Positions 43,840 to 51,405 of a DNA stretch of 64,000 nucleotides are shown piece by piece. This stretch comes from Galbitalea sp036266835 (lineage in GTDB: Bacteria; Actinomycetota; Actinomycetes; Actinomycetales; Microbacteriaceae). A program made the position numbers and the translations under genes. The notes beneath the pieces are model-generated. The model saw nothing but the letters and a program-made list of their open reading frames with translations. It did no database searches and had not been told where the DNA came from. The DNA lies in assembly GCA_036266835.1 (NCBI GenBank), contig DATAXD010000057.1, positions 1-64,000 on the forward strand, written 5' to 3'. Every line of letters starts with the position of its first letter. Positions within the stretch are counted from its first letter, which is position 1.

Positions 43840-45371
43840 GCGAAGCTGCGCCGGCGGCCCCCGACGCGGATGACCTACCGGACACCTCCGAGGAGCCGTG
43901 GAACCGACTGGATCCGCGGATGCTCCTTGTGCATCCGCTCCGCGAGCTGATCCGCTACCTGCCGGTCATCCTCGTCGCGCTCATCGCCGGTTCGGTGGGC
44001 GGCGAACCGTGGTGGTGGTACGCGCTGTCCGGCCTCGGCGTTGTGATTGGCGTGCTGCGCTGGTTCACGACGAGCTACCGAATCACGCCGACACACGTGC
44101 AGATCCGGCGCGGCATCCTGAACCGCAGGCTGCTGTCAGTGCCTCGGGACCGCATCCGAAGCGTGGATGTGGATTCGACCATCCTCCACCGCATCTTCGG
44201 CCTCTCCGTCGTGAAGGTCGGCACCGGCGCCTCACACGGCGTCGAAGATCTCGAGTTCAATGCGATGCGAAGTGGCGATGTGCCGGCGTTCCGCGCGGAA
44301 ATGCTGAGTCACGTGTCGCGGAGCGCGCTGAGAGCTCCCACCCAGGACGAACAGGACGAAGTCGCGCTCGAGAAGTCGGGCAGGAACTTCAGCCGCTGGC
44401 GTCCGTCCTGGGTGCGCTATGCCCCCTTCACCCTCAGCGGAGTCGCGTCGATTGTCGTGGTGGTCGTCTTCGTGCTGCAGACCCAGTTCTTCGACAACGG
44501 AGTGCTGACCCGCCTGCCCATCGTGCGGGACACGCTCTCGCGAATCGAGCACCTGCCGACCCTGACGCTCGCGCTCTGGGGCATCGGCATCCTCGTGGTC
44601 GCTGCCTCGATCGTCGCGGCGGTGCGCTACCTGCTGAGCTACTCGCACTTCACAATCAGCAGGATGGACGCGTCGACGCTGCACATCACCCACGGGCTTC
44701 TGAGAGTGCGGCAGATCACGATCGATGAGCGGCGCCTCCGCGGAGTTCAGCTGTTTGAGCCGCTGTCGCTTCGCGCGGTGGGCGCCGCGGCAACCCACGC
44801 GATCATGACCGGGCTCGGACGCCAACGGGGTGGCGTCGCCCTGCTATCACCCCCTGGCCCCCGGGCGGAAGCCCTCCGGATTTCCGAGGACGTCCTCGAG
44901 ATCAGCTCGCCGCTGAAGTGCGAGCTCGTGCAACACGGGCCGAGGGCCAGGCGCCGCCGGTATACCCGCGCGACGGTATTCGCGGTCGTGCTTGCCATCA
45001 TCGCGGGCGGGCTCCAGCTTCTCGGGACCGTCGGCCCGACAGTGTGGTGGGCTTTCGCGTTCATCCTGCCGGCGTCTGCTTTTCTGGCCTGGGATCGCTA
45101 TCGCGGGCTGGGCCACGCGCTGCTGCCCGGATGGCTCGTCGCCCGCAGCGGCTCGCTGAACCGCCGGCGCGTGGTGCTCGCGACCGAAGGTATCATTGGC
45201 TGGGACATCCGCCGAAGCTTCTTCCAGCGCCGTGCCGGGCTTGCGACACTGATCGCGACAACAGCGGCCGGACGCCATCGCTACGACATCCCCGACATTC
45301 CGTTCGAGGATGCGTGGCGAATCGTTGAAGGCGTCAACGATCAGGCGGTACAGAAGGCGGCATCTCGCTGA
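43836..45371 (+). CDS. PH domain-containing membrane protein (YdbT-like)
   Basis: A 511-residue protein with three bPH2 domains separated by membrane hairpins: pairs of hydrophobic helices near 40-75, 190-265 and 380-420, each followed by a PH segment (TTSYRITPTHVQIRRGILNRR, then SHFTISRMDASTLHITHGLL, then LVARSGSLNRRRVVLATEG). This is the size and plan of B. subtilis YdbT (about 493 aa). It overlaps its YdbS-like neighbour by 4 bp. Both probably act at the membrane, binding lipids or proteins. The frame is open from 43143, but that part is out of frame with the YdbS gene and not real. Confidence 0.87.
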   Translation: MSEAAPAAPDADDLPDTSEEPWNRLDPRMLLVHPLRELIRYLPVILVALIAGSVGGEPWWWYALSGLGVVIGVLRWFTTSYRITPTHVQIRRGILNRRLLSVPRDRIRSVDVDSTILHRIFGLSVVKVGTGASHGVEDLEFNAMRSGDVPAFRAEMLSHVSRSALRAPTQDEQDEVALEKSGRNFSRWRPSWVRYAPFTLSGVASIVVVVVFVLQTQFFDNGVLTRLPIVRDTLSRIEHLPTLTLALWGIGILVVAASIVAAVRYLLSYSHFTISRMDASTLHITHGLLRVRQITIDERRLRGVQLFEPLSLRAVGAAATHAIMTGLGRQRGGVALLSPPGPRAEALRISEDVLEISSPLKCELVQHGPRARRRRYTRATVFAVVLAIIAGGLQLLGTVGPTVWWAFAFILPASAFLAWDRYRGLGHALLPGWLVARSGSLNRRRVVLATEGIIGWDIRRSFFQRRAGLATLIATTAAGRHRYDIPDIPFEDAWRIVEGVNDQAVQKAASR

Positions 45372-45428
45372 AGCCCTGATGACTAGGATTAACTGTCCGC
45401 GTTGGAAATTCCTAGCAGGGATCCCGAA

Positions 45429-45788
45429 ATGTCGAACGTCACCGAATCACTAGAAAACCTCATCGAGCTTGCCGGCGCACGCTCCGCGGCGCTCGTGGAC
45501 AGCAGCACCGGGATGGTCCTGGGCCACGCGGGGTCAGATTCCGACCTCGAAATCCTCGCTGCGGCTAACACCGAGGTGGTGCGCGCCCAGCTGAAGTCGA
45601 TGGCCACCCTTGGGTCGACGGACACCATCGACGACATCCTCATCACGCTCAGCACCCAGTACGACATCGTTCGGCCGCTGGCCGCAAACCCGTCGATCTT
45701 CCTGTATCTCGTGATGGACAAGAACAAGTCCAACATGGCCCTCGCTCGCTACAAAGTAGCTGAATGCGATAGCCAGCTCGAGCTGTAG
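45429..45788 (+). CDS. Roadblock/LC7-like protein 1
   Basis: A 119-residue protein with a roadblock-type fold: helix LENLIELAGARSAALVD, then the strand pair SSTGMVLGHAGS, helix EILAAANTEVVRAQL, strand DTIDDILITLSTQYDIVRPL and FLYLVMDKNKSNMALARYK. This is shared with the protein at 45934 and resembles MglB/CvnB-type regulators of small GTPases. ATG 45429 follows AGCAGGGATCCCGA. It is the first of five genes that end with a GTPase and a third roadblock protein. Confidence 0.75.
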   Translation: MSNVTESLENLIELAGARSAALVDSSTGMVLGHAGSDSDLEILAAANTEVVRAQLKSMATLGSTDTIDDILITLSTQYDIVRPLAANPSIFLYLVMDKNKSNMALARYKVAECDSQLEL

Positions 45789-45933
45789 CTCGGTCCGGGC
45801 GGTTAAGCCCGAAAAAGGGTCACGTACCCATTGGGGTGGCCATGTCCCCCTAAATGCCCACAAGTGGGGGTTTCTGCGGCCACCATCGCTTGCAACCATG
45901 GAGCAATCACCCGATAGATGAGGAAGTGCTCAG
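45789..45933 (+). promoter_or_regulatory. Hairpin-rich leader between roadblock genes 1 and 2
   Basis: The 145-nt gap can fold into successive hairpins: CGGGC/GCCCG (45797-45812), GGGT/ACCC (45818-45830), GGGG/CCCC (45834-45849) and CCCAC/GTGGG (45857-45868), the last followed by GGTTT. The final two compete for the same C-run, so alternate structures are possible. It could be a terminator/antiterminator or a metabolite-responsive leader for the downstream operon. I see no match to a known riboswitch class. Confidence 0.45.
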
Positions 45934-46533
45934 ATGAGCGTTGATTCGCGGTCTCCAATCCGCGCCCTCCGCCGCTCCAAGAAGGAGCCGGATCGCCCGG
46001 ACTATTCCGAACCGGATTTCTCTTCGTGGGCCGCAAGGCTCGACAGTTATGTCCCCGCCGCGTCCGCGGTGTCGGCAAACTCCGCGACGCCCGCCGCCGC
46101 GACGGCAGTTGCCGAGGCACCGACCGTCCAGGCTGCTACCGTCCAGGCTGCTACCGCTCAGGTTGTGGACGATCGTCCGAGCCTCGAAGCCGTTCTCGAG
46201 AAGCTCCTGAGTTTCGATGGCGCCATGTGCGTTGCTGTCGTCGACAGCGAAACGGGGATGATCCTCGGCAGGTCGGGTTCCGGCATTGAGATCGACCTGG
46301 CAGCCGCAGGCGCGTCGGAAATCCTTCGTGCCCGACTCGCGAGCACCAAGGCGCTGGGCAATGACGAAAAGATTGACGACTTGCTCATCTCGCTCACGAG
46401 CCAGGTTCAGATCATCCACCCGCTGCCCGCGAATCCGACGATCTTCACCTACCTCATCGCAGACAAGTCGAAGTCCAGTCTCGCGATGGCCAGGTTCAAG
46501 GCGACCGAAGCGGATCCCCAGATCCAGTTGTAG
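45934..46533 (+). CDS. Roadblock/LC7-like protein 2 with Ala-rich N-terminal extension
   Basis: A 199-residue paralogue of the protein at 45429. Residues 1-85 are a charged then Ala/Thr/Pro/Gln-rich linker with an exact repeat (TVQAATVQAAT) encoded by a duplicated ACCGTCCAGGCTGCT. Residues 90-199 form the roadblock-like domain (FDGAMCVAVVDSETGMILGRSGS, KIDDLLISLTSQVQIIHPL, FTYLIADKSKSSLAMARFK). The start is preceded by GATGAGGAAGTGCTCAG. It may bind the same GTPase as protein 1, with the linker acting as a tether. Confidence 0.75.
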   Translation: MSVDSRSPIRALRRSKKEPDRPDYSEPDFSSWAARLDSYVPAASAVSANSATPAAATAVAEAPTVQAATVQAATAQVVDDRPSLEAVLEKLLSFDGAMCVAVVDSETGMILGRSGSGIEIDLAAAGASEILRARLASTKALGNDEKIDDLLISLTSQVQIIHPLPANPTIFTYLIADKSKSSLAMARFKATEADPQIQL

Positions 46534-46617
46534 ATCGGTCGAAGCGCGGCGGATGGCGGCAGGTCATCCGCGTTTCACAATTTGTTGGATATGCAAGGCC
46601 TAAGGGAGGGTCGCACC

Positions 46618-47274
46618 ATGGCAGTTGATGCCAACTCGATTGCCCAGGAACCAGCGTCTGTGTCGACGGGCTTTCCGGTAACGGTGGGCTGGACCCACGC
46701 GGCAATAGCGGTCAATTCGGCCCTGCGCCTGAATACCCAGGTGAACCTCAAGATGCTCATCGAGATGCACGGTCCACTGCTCATCGATTTTCGTCACCAC
46801 GCGTTCTCCTGGTCCACTCCGCTCGAAATCTTCCCGGTCGACGCTGTCCATACCGGAATTGAGACCGAGCCCACCGGTCCCAACGCTCCGCCCTACTTTG
46901 AGCTCCCCGGGCAGGATCTCGATGACCTGCTCTGGGAGATGGGGATCAACTCCTTCGGTGGCGCTCGCGCATACTGGCTGCCTGCCGGCGAGCGGTACCG
47001 ACTCACCAGGTGGCCAAACCTGACGCGACACAGGCACAACATCCAGCAGATGCAGATGATGGCGGTGCTCGGCAACACCTTCGTCAGTACCAGCGAGTTG
47101 GCCAAGCTCGCCGGTACCGAAGAGTCCGAGGCCCAGCGGCTCATCAACGCGCTCAGCCTGATGCGGATTCTTACCCGTACGTCCGAGGCTCCGGCCGCCG
47201 AGGTGGTCCCCCAGACCGCCGCGGCGAAGCGCCAGAGTCTTTTCGGGCGACTGCGCAAGCGGCTGGGACGGTGA
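46618..47274 (+). CDS. Conserved hypothetical protein with a C-terminal helix-turn-helix, GTPase-module component
   Basis: A 218-residue protein that I do not recognise. Residues 20-150 are a mixed alpha/beta domain containing EMHGPLLIDFRHHAFSWSTP and FGGARAYWLPAGERYRL. Residues 155-185 look like a winged-helix element (FVSTSELAKLAGTEESEAQRLINALSLMRIL). A basic tail (SLFGRLRKRLGR) ends it. ATG 46618 follows AAGGGAGGGTCGCACC. It lies 3 bp ahead of the GTPase and may play the part of CvnC (DUF742) in the Streptomyces conservons, which also ends in a winged helix, but sequence similarity is not evident. Confidence 0.7.
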   Translation: MAVDANSIAQEPASVSTGFPVTVGWTHAAIAVNSALRLNTQVNLKMLIEMHGPLLIDFRHHAFSWSTPLEIFPVDAVHTGIETEPTGPNAPPYFELPGQDLDDLLWEMGINSFGGARAYWLPAGERYRLTRWPNLTRHRHNIQQMQMMAVLGNTFVSTSELAKLAGTEESEAQRLINALSLMRILTRTSEAPAAEVVPQTAAAKRQSLFGRLRKRLGR

Positions 47275-47277
47275 CGC

Positions 47278-47847
47278 GTGGCTGAGCACGTCATCCTCTT
47301 CACCGGCCCGATGGGTGCTGGCAAGACAACGGCAATCCAAAGCCTCAGCGATATTGAGGTCGTGCGCACCGAGGCGAACAATTCGGAACGGCACATCGTC
47401 GACAAAGCCACCACGACGGTCGCGCTCGACTATGGCGAGATCGGCCTCGACCGCGAGGATAAGGTTCGGCTCTATGGCATCCCGGGGCAGAGGCGATTCA
47501 ACTTCATGTGGAGCATTCTCAAGAAGCGCGCCAAGGGGATGGTTCTGCTCGTCAACAGTGACGCGCCAGACCCGATCGCTGAGATGCTCGAATTCATCGA
47601 CGAATTCCGCGAGCTCTACGACCGGGGCGGCGTCGTTGTCGGAGTCTCCCGTGCCGATGTGGTCGCCGGGCCGACGCTTGCCGCCTACTCCGAGGCCCTG
47701 GAGCGAACGTACCCGGGGCTTCTGATTCCCGTATTCACAGTGGATCCGCGCGACCGGGACCAGATGCAGGACGTCCTGCTCGTTCTGGTCGTGAACATCG
47801 AGATGCGCGCGACGTTCGGGATGCTGACGGCAGCGGTGCCAGCGTGA
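47278..47847 (+). CDS. CvnD-like small GTPase (Ras superfamily, ATP/GTP-binding protein)
   Basis: A 189-residue protein: P-loop GPMGAGKTTAIQSL (G1), YGIPGQRRFNFMW in the position of G3 (CvnD proteins have FGTPGQERFWFMW), and GVSRADVV at the G4 place where N/TKxD would be, so the base-specificity motif is altered. This is the family of conserved actinobacterial ATP/GTP-binding proteins related to MglA and Ras. The GTG at 47278 is 3 bp after the previous stop, and the end overlaps roadblock 3 by 4 bp. It is the likely switch of the module. Confidence 0.82.
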   Translation: MAEHVILFTGPMGAGKTTAIQSLSDIEVVRTEANNSERHIVDKATTTVALDYGEIGLDREDKVRLYGIPGQRRFNFMWSILKKRAKGMVLLVNSDAPDPIAEMLEFIDEFRELYDRGGVVVGVSRADVVAGPTLAAYSEALERTYPGLLIPVFTVDPRDRDQMQDVLLVLVVNIEMRATFGMLTAAVPA

Positions 47848-48236
47848 GTCCGGGCCTGCACACCAAGCCGGCCGTGGTGAAGGCGGCCTCGGCACTGCTG
47901 CAAGAAATGAAAGAAGCCTCGAGCTCCCTCACCTATGCAGCCCTGCTCACCGACGATGGGTTCGATGTCGCGCGTCTGCCAGGCGAAACCGATGGCGCCC
48001 GATTCGCCGGAATGGCGAGCTCGATGCAGGCACTCGGCGACGCCGTGGCCCACGAGTTGAAGATCGGCACCGGCGAATACATCATCATCGCGTCGGGCAA
48101 GGGCTACGTTGTGCAGCTGCGAGTGCCGGGCCAGGAACTCGTACTCTCCGCGCTGTTCGACAACGATGCCACGATCGGGAGCGCGCTCGCGATCGCTCGA
48201 AGGTTCGCGCAGAAGATGGCCGACCTGCTCAAGTAG
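47844..48236 (+). CDS. Roadblock/LC7 protein 3 (CvnB/MglB-like)
   Basis: A 130-residue roadblock protein, more like canonical CvnB/MglB than the other two: LTYAALLTDDGFDVARLPG, ARFAGMASSMQALGDAVAHELKIG, and YIIIASGKGYVVQLRVPGQELVLSALF. It overlaps the GTPase stop with GTGA and so is translationally coupled to it. In Myxococcus MglB is a GAP for MglA; a GAP or dimer-scaffold role here is inferred. It is the last gene of the module and converges on the tmRNA gene. Confidence 0.85.
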   Translation: MSPGLHTKPAVVKAASALLQEMKEASSSLTYAALLTDDGFDVARLPGETDGARFAGMASSMQALGDAVAHELKIGTGEYIIIASGKGYVVQLRVPGQELVLSALFDNDATIGSALAIARRFAQKMADLLK

Positions 48237-48253
48237 CTTGATGTTGCCCAGCG

Positions 48254-48269
48254 GCGTGCGATAGCGACC
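48254..48269. repeat. Left arm of inverted repeat flanking the tmRNA
   Basis: GCGTGCGATAGCGACC, a perfect 16-bp inverted match to 48674-48689 on the other side of ssrA. It begins two bases beyond the encoded CCA end of the tmRNA. A precursor tmRNA could pair the two arms to close the molecule. Confidence 0.85.
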
Positions 48270-48271
48270 GA

Positions 48272-48645
48272 TGGTGGAGATGGGGGGAATTGAACCCCCG
48301 TCCACTGCTGTAATCCTGCGCCTTCTACGGGCGTAGCTTATGAAGGCGCTTTACTCGGTCCTCACCTTTGCCACAAGCATCTAGGTGAACGAACCCAGCC
48401 ATAGTTGAAGTCCCGCGCAGCCCTAAGGCGTAACTGCGCAGCAATCTCTCTTGTCTATGCCGGTGACCGGGTAGAGAGCATCCCCGGACCGACAGACTCC
48501 TTAGTGCGCTCGCTTAGGCAGCGAGGGCGAAGTCAGTGCGTGATTTATTGGCACTTATGTTTTGCAGGTGGCGTTAACGAGATAACCCTGCATCCTCGAC
48601 CCGCTTCTCGCAGTTTTGCAGGCAATGTCGAAACCGATCATCCCC
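48272..48645 (-). ncRNA. ssrA: Transfer-messenger RNA (tmRNA)
   Basis: A 374-nt tmRNA. The acceptor stem pairs 5' GGGGATG with 3' CATCTCC, followed by A and an encoded CCA. The 5' tRNA-like end contains GGTTTCGAC; the 3' T-arm reads GGGGGTTCAATTCC. The tag frame, resumed at GCC, reads ANKSRTDFALAA then TAA, an actinobacterial type of degradation tag. tmRNA with SmpB rescues stalled ribosomes and marks the nascent chain for proteolysis. smpB lies 1.3 kb away on the same strand. Confidence 0.96.
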
Positions 48646-48673
48646 ATGCTTCACCGTCTCATTCGAGGCAGTG

Positions 48674-48689
48674 GGTCGCTATCGCACGC
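48674..48689. repeat. Right arm of inverted repeat flanking the tmRNA
   Basis: GGTCGCTATCGCACGC, perfectly complementary to 48254-48269. It lies 28 bp upstream of the mature tmRNA 5' end, within the expected leader or promoter. Confidence 0.85.
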
Positions 48690-48827
48690 TGTTGAGTTGT
48701 CAGTGCCGCGCGAAGCGCGCAGCCATACAGGATACAACACGCGGGCGCGCCTCGGTATGCCGAATGGAAGACCATAGCCGCCAGACCAGCAGAATAGGTA
48801 GCAGCCGATCTCAGGAGGATTCGACGG

Positions 48828-49769
48828 ATGTCAGCACGGAAACTGGTACTCGCCGTCGACTTGGGCGGCACCAAAATCGCGTCGGCCCTGGTTTCGGACG
48901 ATCCGAAGCTGCTCGACGGATCGCGGTTTCGCGTCCCCACCGGTCACGATATCTCGCGCGCCGATCTCGAGGCGGCCATCCGATCCGTCGTTTCGTCCGC
49001 CCTTGCGGCGGTTCCAGCCGGGGACGAAGTCATTGGCGTTGGCATCGGATCAGCAGGCCCCGTGGCGGTCGCGGCGGGCGAGATCTCGCCACTCAACATG
49101 CCGAACTGCTGGGACTTTCCGATCGCGCGAATTGTTTCGGATGTGGTGCCAAGGGTGCCCGTGTCGCTTCAGCTGGACGGGCACTGCATCGCGTTGGCAG
49201 AACACTGGGTGGGCGCACTTCGTGGCTATCGCAACGCGGTGGGAATGGTCGTGTCCACCGGAGTTGGCGGCGGCTTTATCATCGACGGCCGCCTGCTCGA
49301 GGGCCGAACGGGTAATGCCGGACACATCGGTCAGGTACGGGTTACAAGCCCAGCCGCAGCCGGACCCGATCTCGACTCGACGCTCGAGGGCGTCGCATCC
49401 GGCACTGGCACCGTGCGCTGGGCGAAGGAACAAGGCTGGAAGGGTGAAACCGGCGAGGACCTGGGGGCCAGCTACGCCGCCGGCGATGCGATTGCGATCG
49501 CTGCGGTGCGACGGTGTGGTGAGGCGCTCGGCTACGCGCTCTCCACCGTCGGGGCGCTCCTCGATGTCGAGGCCGTCGCGATTGGCGGCGGGTTCTCACA
49601 CGTGACCCCCGACCTGTTCGACATCGTTCGCGCCAGCCTGAAGGAACGCGCGCCGCTGCGCACGATGGCGGGCATCGAAGTCCTGCCGTCCGGTCTGTCC
49701 GATGAGGGCCCCCTGATCGGAGCGGCCGCACTCATCTACCGCAGCCACCTGCTGCCCAGCCACGACTGA
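48828..49769 (+). CDS. ROK-family protein (sugar kinase-like) without the zinc motif
   Basis: A 313-residue ROK protein. The ATP-binding phosphate loop AVDLGGTKIASALV, catalytic Asp in LQLDGHCIALAEHW, and GNAGHIGQV with its His are present. The family zinc site (C-x-C-G-x2-G-C) just after that His is replaced by TSPAAAGPDLDSTLEG. It is probably a glucokinase or related sugar kinase whose zinc site was lost; a regulatory sugar-binding role is possible, although no DNA-binding domain is present. The ATG follows CTCAGGAGGATTCGACGG, a strong Shine-Dalgarno. Confidence 0.82.
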   Translation: MSARKLVLAVDLGGTKIASALVSDDPKLLDGSRFRVPTGHDISRADLEAAIRSVVSSALAAVPAGDEVIGVGIGSAGPVAVAAGEISPLNMPNCWDFPIARIVSDVVPRVPVSLQLDGHCIALAEHWVGALRGYRNAVGMVVSTGVGGGFIIDGRLLEGRTGNAGHIGQVRVTSPAAAGPDLDSTLEGVASGTGTVRWAKEQGWKGETGEDLGASYAAGDAIAIAAVRRCGEALGYALSTVGALLDVEAVAIGGGFSHVTPDLFDIVRASLKERAPLRTMAGIEVLPSGLSDEGPLIGAAALIYRSHLLPSHD

Positions 49770-49909
49770 CCGGCGCTGCCGCCGCGGCAGCAGCCCGGTC
49801 GCGTCCGCTCGTGTCGAAAATTCAGGACAGGCAGTTCACTGTGCCCCAGGTGGGGCTGCCGATCCGCTCAGCCTGAGTTTTCGCGGGGCTGCCAACGCGG
49901 ATGGGGCGA

Positions 49910-50386
49910 TTACTCGCCGAGGTTGCGGTGCGTTCCCATCGCGCGATCCGCCTCGCGCTTGTCCTGGCGTTCGCGGAGGGTCTGCCGCTTGTCATATTCC
50001 TTCTTGCCCTTGGCGACGGCGAGCTCGACTTTCGCGCGGCCATCCAGGAAATAGAGGCGCAGAGGAACGAGGGTGTAGCCACCCTCCTTCACCTTGCTGT
50101 GGATCTTCAGGATCTGCTGCTTGTGCAGGAGAAGCTTGCGCTTGCGACGGGGCGGATGGTTGTTCCAGGTGCCCTCGTTGTATTCGGGAATGTGGACGGC
50201 ATCCAGCCACGCTTCGCCGAACTCGACGAACGCGTAGCCGTCGACCAGGGATGCACGTCCAGCCCGCAGCGACTTCACCTCGGTTCCCGTGAGGACCAGT
50301 CCGGCCTCGTAGGTGTCTTCGATGGTGTAGTCGTGACGGGCTTTGCGATTGGTGGCGACGACTTTCTCGCCACGTTCCCTGGGCAC
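49910..50386 (-). CDS. smpB: SsrA-binding protein
   Basis: A 158-residue SmpB that binds the tRNA-like end of tmRNA and guides it into the A site. Core motifs are ATNRKARHDYTIEDTYEAGLVL, GTEVKSLRAGRASL and NPPRRKRKLLLH-like NHPPRRKRKLLLH; the C-tail (KGKKEYDKRQTLRERQDKREADR) is intact. The GTG at 50386 follows CAGGAGTGCATC. It sits downstream of ftsEX, as in many actinobacteria. Confidence 0.95.
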   Translation of the reverse strand: MPRERGEKVVATNRKARHDYTIEDTYEAGLVLTGTEVKSLRAGRASLVDGYAFVEFGEAWLDAVHIPEYNEGTWNNHPPRRKRKLLLHKQQILKIHSKVKEGGYTLVPLRLYFLDGRAKVELAVAKGKKEYDKRQTLRERQDKREADRAMGTHRNLGE

Positions 50387-50481
50387 GATGCACTCCTGTT
50401 TAAGCGCCCGACGGTCTGTCTGGCAGCCCACTATCCTATCCCCCGCACACCCACCTCGGACTCGCGGGGTGTGAAAGGCGG

Positions 50482-51405
50482 CTAGACCTTCAGGTACCGC
50501 GAGATAGCTGCGCTCGCCGAGAGGGACGCGAGGATGATCCCGAGCAGAACCAGGATGGGCACCACGAGCCAGGCATCCGCGGTCCCGATCAGGCTCGTCG
50601 ATGAGCCGAGCACAGTCGGACTGCCCAGGTAGTCCCGCACGAAGAACTGCACGATCGCGACGATCGCTCCCCCGGCGAGCAGCGAGCCGATCAGTGCCGC
50701 GAAGACGCCCTCCAGAACGAACGGCGTCTGGATATATCGATTCGACGCGCCGACGAGCCGCATGATCCCGATCTCACGCCGTCGGCTGAAGGCGCTGAGC
50801 CGGATGGTCGTGGCGATCAGCAGTACCGCCGCAATGAGCATCAGCACCGCGAGGCCGATCGCGGTAATACTCGCCGCATTCAGTACGGCGAAGATCTGGT
50901 CGAGGTAGGCGCGCTGGTCTTCCACATCCTGAACCCCGGCGAGACTCGACGTGCCCTCGATGATGATGTCGGCCTGGTTCGGATCCTTAAGGTTGATCCG
51001 GTAGCTCTCGTTGAGCACGGATGGCGTTGTGAACGCCAGCAGTGGGCTGCCGGCGAACTGCGATTTGAAGTTCTGGTACGCCTCCTCGTGCGATTCGAAC
51101 GAGATTGTTTTGATGTACGGCTTCAGAGTGGATGACTCGAGCTGAGCCTTCACCGCGTCGATTTCTGCCTTGGATGCCGCTGAGCCCGTGCAGTTTCCGG
51201 TGTCGTCGATGCTGGTGCAGAAGTAGATGGCGACCTGTGCGCGGTCGTACCAGTAGCCCTTCATCTGGCCGATCTGCAGCTGCATCAGGATCGCAGCCCC
51301 CACAAACGTGAGCGAGATGAAGGTGACCAGAATCACCGAGATCACCATCGCGACATTGCGGCGCAGGCCCTGGCCGGCTTCGCTCAGAACGAGTCCGGCC
51401 CTCAT
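50482..51405 (-). CDS. ftsX: Cell division protein FtsX (permease-like)
   Basis: A 307-residue protein with the FtsX plan: one span near the N-terminus (about 22-42), an extracellular domain of about 130 residues (about 45-170), then three spans near the end. With FtsE it regulates peptidoglycan hydrolases (RipC in mycobacteria) at the septum, driven by FtsE ATP hydrolysis. The start overlaps ftsE by 4 bp (ATGA). A CACACCC/GGGTGTG hairpin lies between its stop and smpB. Confidence 0.93.
   Translation of the reverse strand: MRAGLVLSEAGQGLRRNVAMVISVILVTFISLTFVGAAILMQLQIGQMKGYWYDRAQVAIYFCTSIDDTGNCTGSAASKAEIDAVKAQLESSTLKPYIKTISFESHEEAYQNFKSQFAGSPLLAFTTPSVLNESYRINLKDPNQADIIIEGTSSLAGVQDVEDQRAYLDQIFAVLNAASITAIGLAVLMLIAAVLLIATTIRLSAFSRRREIGIMRLVGASNRYIQTPFVLEGVFAALIGSLLAGGAIVAIVQFFVRDYLGSPTVLGSSTSLIGTADAWLVVPILVLLGIILASLSASAAISRYLKV

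Noticed and set aside
45789..45933. c-di-GMP (GEMM) riboswitch
   Set aside because: GGTCACGTACCC is superficially similar to the GEMM start, but the conserved internal loops are missing.
48254..48689. Integration scar (att sites) at ssrA
   Set aside because: The flanking repeats are inverted, not direct, and there is no integrase or foreign DNA next to ssrA.
48405..48695. A 96-codon plus-strand frame
   Set aside because: Lies on the antisense strand of the tmRNA.
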